11,835 nucleotides of DNA from Bacteroidales bacterium (GCA_017632695.1 JAGBQS010000273.1:1-11835); one strand, 5' to 3'. Shown: positions 1-7,484, counted from the first letter of the stretch. Numbers and translations: made by a program. The notes: generated by a model not told the origin, from the letters alone.

Positions 1-111
1 AATGATGATAATCTCGCTTGGGAAAGGGATAAAGGAGCTCTCGATAGCCATGAACAGGGTGATGACACCATAACTCATGTTCTGGGCTATCCAGTTATAA
101 ATTTCTTCCAT
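1..111 (-). CDS. DedA-family (VTT/SNARE-associated) membrane protein, N-terminal fragment
   Basis: Only the first 37 codons are inside the window; the gene runs off the left edge. The visible protein begins MEEIYNWIAQNMSYGVITLF and continues with an ESSFIPFPSE segment. That last segment (about residues 24-33) matches the conserved early motif of DedA-family inner-membrane proteins, where the first hydrophobic stretch leads into E-S-x-x-P-x-P-S-E. The family (VTT domain) is linked to membrane homeostasis, and some members flip undecaprenyl phosphate or phospholipids; which activity this one has cannot be told from 37 residues. The ATG at 109-111 lies 2 bp after the stop codon of the TPR gene, so the two are almost surely co-transcribed and possibly translationally coupled. 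It is the last visible gene of the tsaB-glnS block. Confidence 0.85.
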   Translation of the reverse strand, partial: MEEIYNWIAQNMSYGVITLFMAIESSFIPFPSEIIII

Positions 112-113
112 TT

Positions 114-1457
114 TTACTTGTTAAGTTTCTTGAGCGCCTCATTGTCGCCGATGGCCTCAAAATAGGCGCGCATCAGTTCGCGGGACGTAGAGTCTTTGGG
201 TTTGAGTTTGAGCAATGTACGGTAAGCCCTGTCGGCCTCGTCGTATCGCTTGAGGCTGAGTGACAATTCTGCCTTTGCCAGCAGATAGGTCTTGGACTTC
301 GGCTCGAGTTCGATAAGTTCGTCCAGCACTTGCAACGCTTCGTTGAACTTGCGAAGTTCGGTCAACAAAGTGACATAAAAGCCGAGATAGGTGGTGTTGT
401 CGGGCTCAATTTGAATGGCCTCACAGATATAAGCGACAGCTTGGGGCGTGTCCCCCTTGTCCATCGCTAATGAAGAGAGCCGATAATAGCCTTCTGCGAA
501 CTTGGGAATACGCTGCACGAGCATCTCGTAGCATTCGCGCGCCTTGTCAAATTCGTCAAGCGCCATGTATGCCGAGCCAAGCAGTTCGTAGGTAACGCTG
601 GTTTGCTGTTCGACTTCCTGACGGTCGAGATGTGGTGCTTCGTGCTGGAGCTTGCCTTCAGCATACTGACGAGCCACTTCAAGGTGCTCGATGGCTTCGG
701 AATGCTCACCATTCTGGAACAGGATGAAACCCAAGGCGAAGTTGAAGAGGGGATTCTTGGGATCGATGGCGATGCCCATCTCGCAAGAGTTGCGGCACTC
801 GTCGAACATCTGGAGTTCGAACTGGCAGCGTGAAAGATCCTGCCATGAATAGACATCGTAGGCATCCATATCGAGGGCATGCTCGAGCACAGGGATGGCA
901 TCGCGATGGCAATTGCAGTCCATCAGCAATGCTCCCATGCGGCCCAATGCCTCGGCATCCTGCTCTTCGGCTTTCGAAGGTTTTCCTACCACAATATCGG
1001 CTGCCTTGACGAGGTATTCGGCGGTAAGATGGTTGGGGAGATGATCGAAGAGTTCGTCGATAATCTCCACAAACTCGAGCCCGGTAAGATGTCCTTTCTG
1101 CAGATGGCTGAAAAGGGTCTCGTAAGCTTCTTTCTGGTCTTTTGTCTTTACATCGATACCGAAATGTATGCCAATGCCGAATGGTGACTGTTCGTCGGGA
1201 TTGCCCTTGACCAGTTTCTCGGCCTCGTCGAATCGGTTCATGTGCAAAAGGATCTTGGCTTCGATGAGTTCGAGAAACTCATCTTCTGGGTGTAGGTCAA
1301 GACCTTTTTGGCATGCTGCCATAGCTTCTTCAGCATCGCCGTCATCCAGCAGATCGTAGATGATCTGCGAGATGTCGTCGGTGCTGTAGTAGCTGACCTT
1401 ATCGTCGGCCAGGTCAAGCATGTATTGATAGTAGGCGCGGCTTTTCTTTTGTTGCAC
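114..1457 (-). CDS. Tetratricopeptide repeat protein (447 aa)
   Basis: The protein is almost wholly alpha-helical and made of degenerate TPR units. Likely repeats lie near residues 30-57, 60-83, 168-199, 203-233, 236-266, 288-319, 322-352, 356-386 and 390-420, each with the usual small-residue/Y-x-x-A spacing and a final P around position 32, for example near 'EPDNTTY' and 'EPKSKTY'. A more irregular helical stretch (about 95-165) interrupts the array. I see no signal peptide or membrane segment, so it is probably cytoplasmic and acts as a protein-protein scaffold; the partner is not evident. It starts 29 bp after glnS and ends 2 bp before the DedA gene, so it belongs to the same operon. No enzymatic domain is visible. 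The TPR call is firm, but the biological role is unknown. Confidence 0.87.
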   Translation of the reverse strand: MQQKKSRAYYQYMLDLADDKVSYYSTDDISQIIYDLLDDGDAEEAMAACQKGLDLHPEDEFLELIEAKILLHMNRFDEAEKLVKGNPDEQSPFGIGIHFGIDVKTKDQKEAYETLFSHLQKGHLTGLEFVEIIDELFDHLPNHLTAEYLVKAADIVVGKPSKAEEQDAEALGRMGALLMDCNCHRDAIPVLEHALDMDAYDVYSWQDLSRCQFELQMFDECRNSCEMGIAIDPKNPLFNFALGFILFQNGEHSEAIEHLEVARQYAEGKLQHEAPHLDRQEVEQQTSVTYELLGSAYMALDEFDKARECYEMLVQRIPKFAEGYYRLSSLAMDKGDTPQAVAYICEAIQIEPDNTTYLGFYVTLLTELRKFNEALQVLDELIELEPKSKTYLLAKAELSLSLKRYDEADRAYRTLLKLKPKDSTSRELMRAYFEAIGDNEALKKLNK

Positions 1458-1486
1458 TTTATAAAATTGTCGAACGAATAATAAAA

Positions 1487-3169
1487 TTACTTGGATGCCT
1501 TGAGTGAAACGGTGCGGTTGAACACAATCTTCTCTGGAGTGGTGTCCTTGTCGATGCAGAAATATCCGATGCGCTGGAACTGGAACTTCTTGCCGACCTC
1601 AGGATCTTTGGCAGCAAACGGTTCAACGAAAGCTGTAACTACAACCTCGCTTTCGGGATTGCGCTCTGAATCGGTGGTTGCCTCCTCGTCGAGGAAAAGG
1701 TTGTTGTAGAGACGAGCCTCAACCGGAACTGCATGCTTGGCACTTACCCAGTGGAGGGTTCCCTTCACCTTGCGGTCTGCACCTGGCATGCCGCTCTTGG
1801 AATCGGGATCATAGGTGCAGAGGATGTTGGTTATATTGCCCTCAGCATCCTTTTCGACGCCTGTACACTTGATGATGTAGGCACTCTTGAGGCGCACTTC
1901 CTTGTCGATGGTTAGACGGAAGAACTTCTTTTGAGCCACCTCCTGGAAGTCCTCACGCTCGATGTAGAGTTCGCGTGAGAATGGCATCTGGTGAACACCG
2001 CAGCCTTCCTGCTCGGGATTGTTCTCCATCTCGCACAGTTCAACCTGGTCCTCGGGATAATTGGTGATGGTGAGTTTGACGGGATCGACCACGCCCATCA
2101 CACGGGTAGCAATCTTGTTGAGGTCGTTGCGTCCTGCATTCTCGAGAAGCTTGATGTCGTTGAGGGCATCATACTTGGTGTAACCGATGGTGGTGATGAA
2201 GTCACGAATGCCCTGTGCGGTATATCCACGACGACGCAGGCCGCAGAGAGTTGGCATGCGAGGATCGTCCCAACCGCGCACTACGCCTGTCTCCACCATG
2301 TTGCGGAGATAGCGCTTCGACATCACGGTGTTGGTGAGGTTGAGTCGGTTGAACTCGATCTGACGAGGCTTGTACTCCGTTCCCCGGATGTCGGCCATGA
2401 TCTGGGCGAAGTAATTGTAGAGAGGACGGTGTACTTCGAACTCAAGGGTGCAGATGGAGTGGGTGATACCTTCGATGAAGTCGGACTGACCGTGTGCGAA
2501 ATCGTACATCGGGTAAGCCTGCCACTTGGTACCAGTGCGGTGATGCGGGTACTTGATGATGCGATACATGATTGGATCGCGGAAATGCATGTTCGGATTC
2601 GCCATGTCGATCTTGGCACGCAGAGTCATGGTGCCTTCTTCGAATTCGCCCTTGTTCATGCGGCGGAACAGGTCGAGCGATTCTTCCCAAGGACGGTTAC
2701 GGAACGGACTCTCTACACCTGGCTGAGTCGGAGTGCCCTTCTGCTGGGCAATCACTTCCGATGACTGTTCGTCAACGTAGGCCAGTCCGCGGCGGATCAT
2801 CTCTTCGGCCAGATCCCAAAGCTGCTGGAAGTAGTCCGATGCATAATACATGCGGTCGCCCCAGTCAAAACCCAGCCAATGAATGTCTTCCTTGATGGCA
2901 TCAACGTATTCGGTATCCTCGCGGGATGGGTTTGTATCATCGAAGCGCCGGTTGCACTGTCCGCCATATTTGGCAGCAGCACCGAAGTCCATACAGATGG
3001 CCTTGGCGTGTCCGATGTGCAGATAACCGTTTGGCTCTGGTGGAAAACGGGTATGAACGATATGGGTAGGTGAATTGGCTACCTTGCCGGCAGCAATGTC
3101 TTCTTCAATAAACTCCTCGACGAAGTTCGAGGCTTTCTTCTCTACTACATTAGCTTCAGAAGTTTCCAT
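1487..3169 (-). CDS. glnS: Glutaminyl-tRNA synthetase
   Basis: This class I aminoacyl-tRNA synthetase charges tRNA-Gln with glutamine using ATP in the cytoplasm. At 560 aa it is close to the E. coli enzyme (about 554 aa). The catalytic Rossmann fold carries PPEPNGYLHIGHAKAI (HIGH at residues 51-54) and the KMSKS-type loop as VMSKRYL (MSKR at 283-286). The segment RRFDDTNPSREDTEYV (about 74-89) is typical of the GlnRS/GluRS catalytic core. The C-terminal third has the two beta-barrel anticodon-binding domains of true GlnRS (for example the LHWVSAKHAVPVEARLYNNLF region, here split in mention only), which separates it from the bacterial-type discriminating GluRS. The ATG at 3167-3169 follows the DUF4290 stop by 8 bp; there is no Shine-Dalgarno, only an A-rich leader contributed by the upstream poly-lysine codons. 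Having glnS implies direct charging of tRNA-Gln rather than reliance on the transamidation route. Confidence 0.98.
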   Translation of the reverse strand: METSEANVVEKKASNFVEEFIEEDIAAGKVANSPTHIVHTRFPPEPNGYLHIGHAKAICMDFGAAAKYGGQCNRRFDDTNPSREDTEYVDAIKEDIHWLGFDWGDRMYYASDYFQQLWDLAEEMIRRGLAYVDEQSSEVIAQQKGTPTQPGVESPFRNRPWEESLDLFRRMNKGEFEEGTMTLRAKIDMANPNMHFRDPIMYRIIKYPHHRTGTKWQAYPMYDFAHGQSDFIEGITHSICTLEFEVHRPLYNYFAQIMADIRGTEYKPRQIEFNRLNLTNTVMSKRYLRNMVETGVVRGWDDPRMPTLCGLRRRGYTAQGIRDFITTIGYTKYDALNDIKLLENAGRNDLNKIATRVMGVVDPVKLTITNYPEDQVELCEMENNPEQEGCGVHQMPFSRELYIEREDFQEVAQKKFFRLTIDKEVRLKSAYIIKCTGVEKDAEGNITNILCTYDPDSKSGMPGADRKVKGTLHWVSAKHAVPVEARLYNNLFLDEEATTDSERNPESEVVVTAFVEPFAAKDPEVGKKFQFQRIGYFCIDKDTTPEKIVFNRTVSLKASK

Positions 3170-3177
3170 AGTCTTAT

Positions 3178-3807
3178 TTATTTTTTCTTTTTCTTTTTCT
3201 TCATTTTGGGTGTTACGACAAGCGATGCCGGATCGAACTGGTCGTTCTTCTGCAGTTCGGCAGTCGAATACAGGTAAACCTGCATGATGTCATCGCGGTA
3301 TTCCGGACCGGCATAGCCGATCAGGTCGGAGATGATTTTTTCGTTATCCTCGTCGGCATCCTTGTTCACCAGATGAAAGTTCCGCTTCATGTGATTGGCG
3401 CAAAGCTCGAACAGGCGGATACGATCACCCTGATCGGCAATCGATTTGGCTTGTTCAACCATATCCTCGATAACCTTTCCGTACATACGGAACTGAATGT
3501 AGGATTGTGCTTTCTTGAGCGGTGTCGGGGCGCTGTTCAATTCTTCCTGCGGAATGATAGGATACGGATAGTCGATATCGAGCTCGTAGTTGCTGATCAG
3601 GGCCAAGTGATCCCAAAGGATGCGCTTGCCGTTCTCTACGCCTGCGATGTCCGGGTAGAGGTCGGCCATGATGTCGACGATGGTATAGGCGTAACGGGTA
3701 CGCTTCTCCCGATCGGGAATTGTTTTGCAGTACTGAATCAGTTTCTGGACGTTGCGGCCGTATTCCGGCAACGCAACTTTGGGCAGTTGGGTATTGTATT
3801 GCTGCAT
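3178..3807 (-). CDS. DUF4290 family protein with poly-lysine C-terminus
   Basis: This 209-aa protein resembles the DUF4290 family, which is largely confined to Bacteroidota and has no assigned function. Recognisable features are an N-terminal LPEYGRNVQKLI segment (about 13-24), a TIPDREKRTRYAYTIVDIM region (29-47) and LWDHLALISNYELDIDYPYP (64-83). It appears mostly helical, with no signal peptide or membrane segment. The chain ends in KM followed by seven consecutive lysines (residues 203-209), encoded by a nearly pure A/G run just before the stop. It lies 22 bp after tsaB and 8 bp before glnS, so it is co-transcribed with translation-related genes. A role in tRNA or ribosome biology is suggested by this context and by the basic tail, but this is inference only. 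Family assignment is from memory of the pattern, not from a search. Confidence 0.86.
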   Translation of the reverse strand: MQQYNTQLPKVALPEYGRNVQKLIQYCKTIPDREKRTRYAYTIVDIMADLYPDIAGVENGKRILWDHLALISNYELDIDYPYPIIPQEELNSAPTPLKKAQSYIQFRMYGKVIEDMVEQAKSIADQGDRIRLFELCANHMKRNFHLVNKDADEDNEKIISDLIGYAGPEYRDDIMQVYLYSTAELQKNDQFDPASLVVTPKMKKKKKKK

Positions 3808-3829
3808 AATTCAAATCATTGACAGATTA

Positions 3830-4549
3830 TTACTTTTCCTGCTGAAGTTCCTCAAGCAGATTCTTGGGCTTGCTTGCCACGAAATCCTTCAGATAGAAAG
3901 GAACGAAATAGGCGGTATCGTCGAAACGTCCCTGTTTGTATGCCTTGATGGCAAGCGACATCATGTCGGAAGCCATGACCCGGATACCGGGCAGGAAGTG
4001 TGCATTGGGGTGCTTGATGATATCCTTGCATTTTTCGGCTCCGTCGCCAAAGAAATAAACCGGATGCTGTTCAAGAACGTCGTGCAGGAAGTTTTCATCG
4101 ATGACCTGAGCGCTTACAGGCTTTACTTCCTGCAATGCCTGGTCGTAAAGGGCAGTATAGACCTCCATGCGACGCGCATCGATCATGGGGCAGTACAGAC
4201 CTCCGTTCTGCATGTCTTCTTCCAGCATCGGATTGAACATCACGTGGCAGCAGAGCGCCTGAAGCGTGCTGATGCCGATAAGGGGTTTCTGCAGACCGAA
4301 GGCAACACCTTTGGCTTCGCTGACGCCGATGCGCAGACCTGTATAGCTGCCCGGACCGGCGCTGACGGCTACGGCATCGGGAAGCATATTGTTCTCGCGG
4401 GCAAACTGCATGGTGTCCTCAACAAATTGTCCGAGAACGGATGCATGATTGGGACCGTCGAGGGTCTCTTTCCGAAATTCGATATTGAAGTCGTGACTCA
4501 AGGCTACGCTGCAAGCTTTAGCCGAGGTTTCAATCAAAAGTAAGTTCAT
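3830..4549 (-). CDS. tsaB: tRNA threonylcarbamoyladenosine biosynthesis protein TsaB
   Basis: TsaB is the ASKHA-fold partner of TsaD; with TsaE and TsaC it makes N6-threonylcarbamoyladenosine (t6A) at position 37 of ANN-decoding tRNAs. TsaB has no catalytic activity of its own but scaffolds TsaD. The start MNLLLIETSAKACSVAL is the first ASKHA beta-hairpin. The segment AVSAGPGSYTGLRIG (61-75) is the family hallmark and is followed by GVAFGLQKPLIGISTL (81-96). At 239 aa it has the usual length (about 230). The TsaD metal-binding HxxxH is absent, as expected for TsaB. It is the first gene of the minus-strand block: a good promoter lies just upstream (4572-4602), predicting a short leader of under 20 nt. 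The DUF4290 gene follows after 22 bp. Confidence 0.96.
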   Translation of the reverse strand: MNLLLIETSAKACSVALSHDFNIEFRKETLDGPNHASVLGQFVEDTMQFARENNMLPDAVAVSAGPGSYTGLRIGVSEAKGVAFGLQKPLIGISTLQALCCHVMFNPMLEEDMQNGGLYCPMIDARRMEVYTALYDQALQEVKPVSAQVIDENFLHDVLEQHPVYFFGDGAEKCKDIIKHPNAHFLPGIRVMASDMMSLAIKAYKQGRFDDTAYFVPFYLKDFVASKPKNLLEELQQEK

Positions 4550-4571
4550 TTATTCTTTTAAATAATGCGTG

Positions 4572-4602
4572 CAAAGGTAATGAACTTTTGTAAAAATACA
4601 AA
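4572..4602 (-). promoter_or_regulatory. Bacteroidota-type promoter for the tsaB-glnS block
   Basis: Read on the minus strand this is TTTG (4602-4599), 19 bp, then TACCTTTG (4579-4572). It matches the Bacteroidota vegetative-sigma consensus of a TTTG -33 box and a TAnnTTTG -7 box at the usual 19-21 bp spacing. Transcription would start around 4565-4568, 16-19 bases before the tsaB ATG. Confidence 0.82.
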
Positions 4603-4694
4603 AAAAAGGGAGCAAAAAGCCAGTATTTTTTACTAAAAAAAGAATTATTCACGAAAAAAAGCATGTGTATCGCACAACTTAATCAAAAATATGC

Positions 4695-4702
4695 TATCTT
4701 TG
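4695..4702 (+). promoter_or_regulatory. Putative -7 box for the yicC-gmk-nadD block
   Basis: TATCTTTG is an exact TAnnTTTG -7 element 56 bp upstream of the yicC ATG. No clear TTTG -33 box is present at 19-21 bp upstream, so the promoter is either weak at -33 or uses a degenerate element. A start near 4707-4711 gives a leader of about 50 nt rich in A. Confidence 0.65.
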
Positions 4703-4758
4703 CACCGGTATCAGACGAGATGTTTATGCCGATTCAAACAGAAAAAAACAAAAGAAAA

Positions 4759-5673
4759 ATGATACAGTCTATGACAGGTTACGGCAAAGCAACTGCCGTA
4801 ATCAACAACAAAAAAGTAACAGCCGAAATCCGTTCTCTTAACAGCAAACAGTTGGATCTGAGCATGCGTGTTGCAGTGGCATATCGTGAGGAGGAAATGG
4901 AGTTCCGATCAATGATTCAGAAGTCTCTTCAACGCGGAAAGGTCGATTTTACTCTTTCCGTCGAAGATCTGGCACCGACTTCAACTCCGCAGATCAATTT
5001 TGATTTGGCTAAGGATTATTACAGCAAGATCAGTCAGCTGGGTAACGAACTCGGACTGCTGGATAATGCCGGCGTATCTGCTCCGGTGGGTTCCGACAAC
5101 CGGGTTCTGCTGTTGCAGACCGTTCTCCGTATGCCGGAAGTCATTTCTCAGCAGAGTGAAGAAATCGGAGAGGAGGAACTGACCGGAGTGACCCATGTGG
5201 TTGCCGATGCCATTGCGGCCTTTGTGGCTTTCCGTACGCAGGAAGGACTTTCACTCTATCGGGTGTTCACCGAGAAACTCAGTAATATCCGTTCTTTGCT
5301 CGAAAGCATCGAACCGTATGAAAAGGAGCGTACCGAGAAGATCCGTCAGAACATTATCGATAAACTGACCCAGTTGCCTGTCGATTACGACCGTAACCGT
5401 CTGGAGCAGGAGATGATTTATTATATCGAAAAACTGGACATCAACGAAGAAAAACATCGTCTGGATAATCATCTGAAGTATTTTGTCGAGACGATGGATG
5501 CCGAGATGGATGCAGGAGGAACCGGCAAGAAACTGGGCTTTATTGCACAGGAGATGGGCCGCGAGATCAACACCCTTGGCAGTAAGTCGAATCAGGCTGA
5601 GATGCAACGGATCGTGGTGAAGATGAAAGACGAGCTCGAGCAGATTAAAGAACAGGTTTTGAACGTATTATAA
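4759..5673 (+). CDS. yicC: YicC/YloC family endoribonuclease
   Basis: I place the start at the ATG at 4759, giving 304 aa beginning MIQSMTGYGKA, the near-invariant start of the family. An in-frame ATG lies further upstream at 4663, but using it would put the likely -7 box (4695-4702) inside the coding region and add 32 residues with no family counterpart. The N-terminal YicC domain includes EIRSLNSKQLDLSMR (about 23-37). The C-terminal DUF1732 part ends with EMGREINTLGSKSNQAEM and a helical tail, the strongest signature in the protein. YicC proteins have been described as a family of endoribonucleases affecting sRNA/mRNA turnover; the substrate in Bacteroidota is not known to me. gmk follows after 9 bp, a pairing seen in many bacterial phyla. 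The protein is acidic with no signal peptide, so cytoplasmic. Confidence 0.95.
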   Translation: MIQSMTGYGKATAVINNKKVTAEIRSLNSKQLDLSMRVAVAYREEEMEFRSMIQKSLQRGKVDFTLSVEDLAPTSTPQINFDLAKDYYSKISQLGNELGLLDNAGVSAPVGSDNRVLLLQTVLRMPEVISQQSEEIGEEELTGVTHVVADAIAAFVAFRTQEGLSLYRVFTEKLSNIRSLLESIEPYEKERTEKIRQNIIDKLTQLPVDYDRNRLEQEMIYYIEKLDINEEKHRLDNHLKYFVETMDAEMDAGGTGKKLGFIAQEMGREINTLGSKSNQAEMQRIVVKMKDELEQIKEQVLNVL

Positions 5674-5682
5674 CGTTTTTTT

Positions 5683-6258
5683 ATGGCTAAAGGAAAACTG
5701 ATGATTTTTAGCGCGCCATCGGGTAGCGGCAAGTCTACGCTGGTGCAGTATCTGATGCAGCAGAATCCGAATCTGGCTTTCAGCATCTCTTGTACCAGCC
5801 GTGCTCCGCGTGGTACCGAAAAGGATGGCGTGGAATATTATTTCCTGACTCCCGATGAATTCCGCCGGCGTATTGCCAACGATGACTTCCTGGAGTACGA
5901 GGAAGTATATACCGATAAATTCTATGGTACGCTGAAAAGCGAGGTGGAGCGGCTGAGCAATGCTGGAAAGACCGTGCTGTTTGATGTGGATGTCAAAGGT
6001 GGCGTCAATATCAAGAAGTATTATGGAGACCGTGCGCTGAGTATCTTTGTCCAGCCGCCCTCGATTGAGGAGTTAAGCCGCCGTCTGCATAGCCGCGGTA
6101 CCGATGCCGAAGAGGTGATTCAGACCCGTTTGGAGAAAGCTGCCTACGAGTTGACGTTTGCGCCGCAGTTCGACCGGATTGTAGTGAACGACAACCTTGA
6201 TGATGCCAAGGCAGAAGTTTTGAAACTGATGAACGAATTCCTGTCGGACGAGCAATGA
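5683..6258 (+). CDS. gmk: Guanylate kinase
   Basis: Guanylate kinase phosphorylates GMP to GDP with ATP and is essential for GTP/dGTP supply. At 191 aa it is of normal length for the enzyme. The P-loop is APSGSGKST (residues 11-19). The GMP-binding part includes SISCTSRAPRGTEKDGVEYYF (about 34-54, with the conserved S-x-T-S-R-x-P-R and D-G-x-x-Y), followed by FLEYEEVYTDKFYGT, the E-Y-x-x-V-x-x-x-x-Y-G-T GMP motif. LFDVDVKGG (Walker B-like) and the LID region SRRLHSRGTDAEEVIQTRL complete the fold. It begins 9 bp after yicC, and its stop overlaps the nadD start in an ATGA arrangement (6255-6258), so these genes are very likely translationally coupled. No residue seems to be missing. Confidence 0.98.
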   Translation: MAKGKLMIFSAPSGSGKSTLVQYLMQQNPNLAFSISCTSRAPRGTEKDGVEYYFLTPDEFRRRIANDDFLEYEEVYTDKFYGTLKSEVERLSNAGKTVLFDVDVKGGVNIKKYYGDRALSIFVQPPSIEELSRRLHSRGTDAEEVIQTRLEKAAYELTFAPQFDRIVVNDNLDDAKAEVLKLMNEFLSDEQ

Positions 6259-6830
6259 AAATCGGCATTTATTCGGGTTCGTTCAACCCTGTGCACGTCG
6301 GACACATCGCATTGTCCGATTATCTGGTGCAAAACGGGTTCGTCGATGAGGTGTGGCTGATCCGTTCACCGCTGAATCCGCTCAAGCAGGGTTCGGAGCT
6401 GATGAGTAATCAGGACCGGCTGAATATGCTCCAGTTGGCCATTGAGGGACATGCGGGGCTGAGGGTATGCACCATCGAGGACGAGCTGCCGACGCCGAAT
6501 TATACGATAGTAACACTGCAAACGCTGAAAGAGCGTTTCCCGAATCACGATTTCCATCTGATTGTAGGAGCTGACAACTGGCAGATCTTCAATCGCTGGA
6601 AAGACTGGGAACGGATTTTACGCGATTTTCATCTGATTGTCTATCCGCGTCCCGGTTATCCGTTACCTGCAGTTTCATCGCAGGTTTATCCGACTGTACG
6701 GGTGGTCGATGCCCCGCAGTACGATATTTCATCGACAGCCATCCGTGAGGCTTTGGCTCGCGGAAAAGACATTACTAACTTGTGCGACCCCAAGGTCGTC
6801 GAATACCTAATGACTCATGCTTCCTGCTAA
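6255..6830 (+). CDS. nadD: Nicotinate-nucleotide adenylyltransferase
   Basis: NadD transfers AMP from ATP to nicotinate mononucleotide, giving deamido-NAD in NAD biosynthesis. The 191-aa protein has GSFNPVHVGHIAL (8-20), the nucleotidyltransferase G-x-F-x-P-x-H-x-G-H motif that binds ATP phosphates. LPTPNYTIVTLQTLKERFP (79-97) matches the family Y-T-x-x-T-L segment, GADNW (105-109) is the substrate-loop motif, and ISSTAIR (158-164) is the C-terminal I-S-S-T-x-I-R motif. The start codon overlaps the gmk stop by 4 bp, and the next gene begins 14 bp before this stop. The gene order suggests one transcript running from yicC through the exonuclease. Confidence 0.97.
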   Translation: MKIGIYSGSFNPVHVGHIALSDYLVQNGFVDEVWLIRSPLNPLKQGSELMSNQDRLNMLQLAIEGHAGLRVCTIEDELPTPNYTIVTLQTLKERFPNHDFHLIVGADNWQIFNRWKDWERILRDFHLIVYPRPGYPLPAVSSQVYPTVRVVDAPQYDISSTAIREALARGKDITNLCDPKVVEYLMTHASC

Positions 6831-7419
6831 GATTTCCAAAGAGGAGTTCAATGGGTTGCCGGTGGTGGAGTTTACCGGAAACATCATTGTCATCAATACT
6901 GCCGAACAGGCTGTGAAAGCTGTTCAGGCTATTCGTGATGCGCATACGGTTGTCGGCTTTGATACCGAGACGCGTCCTTCGTTTGTTAAGGGGCAGACCT
7001 ACAAGGTGAGTCTGGTTCAGCTGTCGGCAGGCAATACCGCCTATCTGTTCCGTCTGAATCTGATACCCGGCTTCTATCCTGCACTTCGTGCTTTGCTCGA
7101 AGATCCGAAGGTAGTAAAGGTGGGACTTTCTACGAAAGATGATTTCGGAGGTTTGCGCAAGTGGGAGCCGGATTTTACGCCTCGCGGGTTCATCGACTTG
7201 CAGCACCTGGTGAAAGGCTATGGCATTGAAGAGTTGAGTCTTTCGAAGATTTATGCCATCCTGTTCGGCAAACGTATTTCCAAACGGCAGCGTCTTACCA
7301 ACTGGGAATCTCCCACGCTGACCGACCGTCAGCTGGCTTATGCCGCCTTCGATGCCGTTTCGTGTGTGGAAATCTACAAAACCCTGATGCTGATGGGGAA
7401 TAAGATAATAGAGCAGTAA
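6817..7419 (+). CDS. Stand-alone DEDDy 3'-5' exonuclease (RNase D/WRN-like domain)
   Basis: This 200-aa protein is a single 3'-5' exonuclease domain of the RNase D/DNA polymerase I proofreading superfamily. Exo I is VVGFDTET (D49, E51), Exo II is VGLSTKDDFGGL (D108 or D109) and Exo III is the DEDDy form YAAFD (Y175, D179), so all four metal ligands and the tyrosine are present. There is no HRDC domain, unlike RNase D, and no helicase or polymerase module. The N-terminal ISKEEFNGLPVVEF segment precedes the domain. Substrate (RNA 3' ends or DNA) cannot be decided from sequence. It overlaps nadD by 14 bp in another frame, and a strong terminator follows about 65 bp after its stop, making it the last gene of the block. 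Confidence 0.93.
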   Translation: MLPAKISKEEFNGLPVVEFTGNIIVINTAEQAVKAVQAIRDAHTVVGFDTETRPSFVKGQTYKVSLVQLSAGNTAYLFRLNLIPGFYPALRALLEDPKVVKVGLSTKDDFGGLRKWEPDFTPRGFIDLQHLVKGYGIEELSLSKIYAILFGKRISKRQRLTNWESPTLTDRQLAYAAFDAVSCVEIYKTLMLMGNKIIEQ

Positions 7420-7422
7420 AAA

Positions 7423-7472
7423 CCTCAAAACCTCACAAGCGTAGCGGCCTCAAAACCAAAATACCTCAAAAC
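7423..7472. repeat. Three imperfectly spaced copies of CCTCAAAAC
   Basis: Identical 9-mers CCTCAAAAC occur at 7423-7431, 7448-7456 and 7464-7472, with a fourth partial copy (CCTCACA) at about 7431-7437. They sit between the exonuclease stop and the terminator. The tract is low-complexity and A/C-rich with no reading frame. It could be the trace of an interspersed intergenic repeat or simple local duplication. Confidence 0.6.
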
Positions 7473-7484
7473 CTAAAATACAAC

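Noticed and set aside
1991..2764. A 257-codon open frame on the plus strand, antisense to glnS
   Set aside because: The opposite strand encodes an unmistakable GlnRS with all motifs. The antisense product has no recognisable domain and reflects codon bias of the real gene.
4535..4542. TACTTTTG on the minus strand at the start of tsaB
   Set aside because: It lies inside the coding region, has no correctly spaced -33 box, and a much better promoter lies just upstream.
3752..4543. A 263-codon open frame on the plus strand, antisense to tsaB
   Set aside because: It mirrors tsaB and crosses into the DUF4290 gene; no family resemblance, no promoter and no tandem partner.
4611..4624. Possible sigma-54 promoter (TGGC...TTGC) on the minus strand
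   Set aside because: The GG-to-GC spacing is about 6 bp rather than the required 10, so it cannot be a -24/-12 element.
6042..6049. TATCTTTG inside gmk as a possible nadD promoter
   Set aside because: No TTTG at 19-21 bp upstream, and gmk/nadD overlap by 4 bp; about six such 8-mers are expected by chance in the window.
6775..7428. A 217-codon open frame on the minus strand, antisense to the exonuclease gene
   Set aside because: The plus-strand product has a complete set of exonuclease motifs and fits the operon; the antisense frame shows none.
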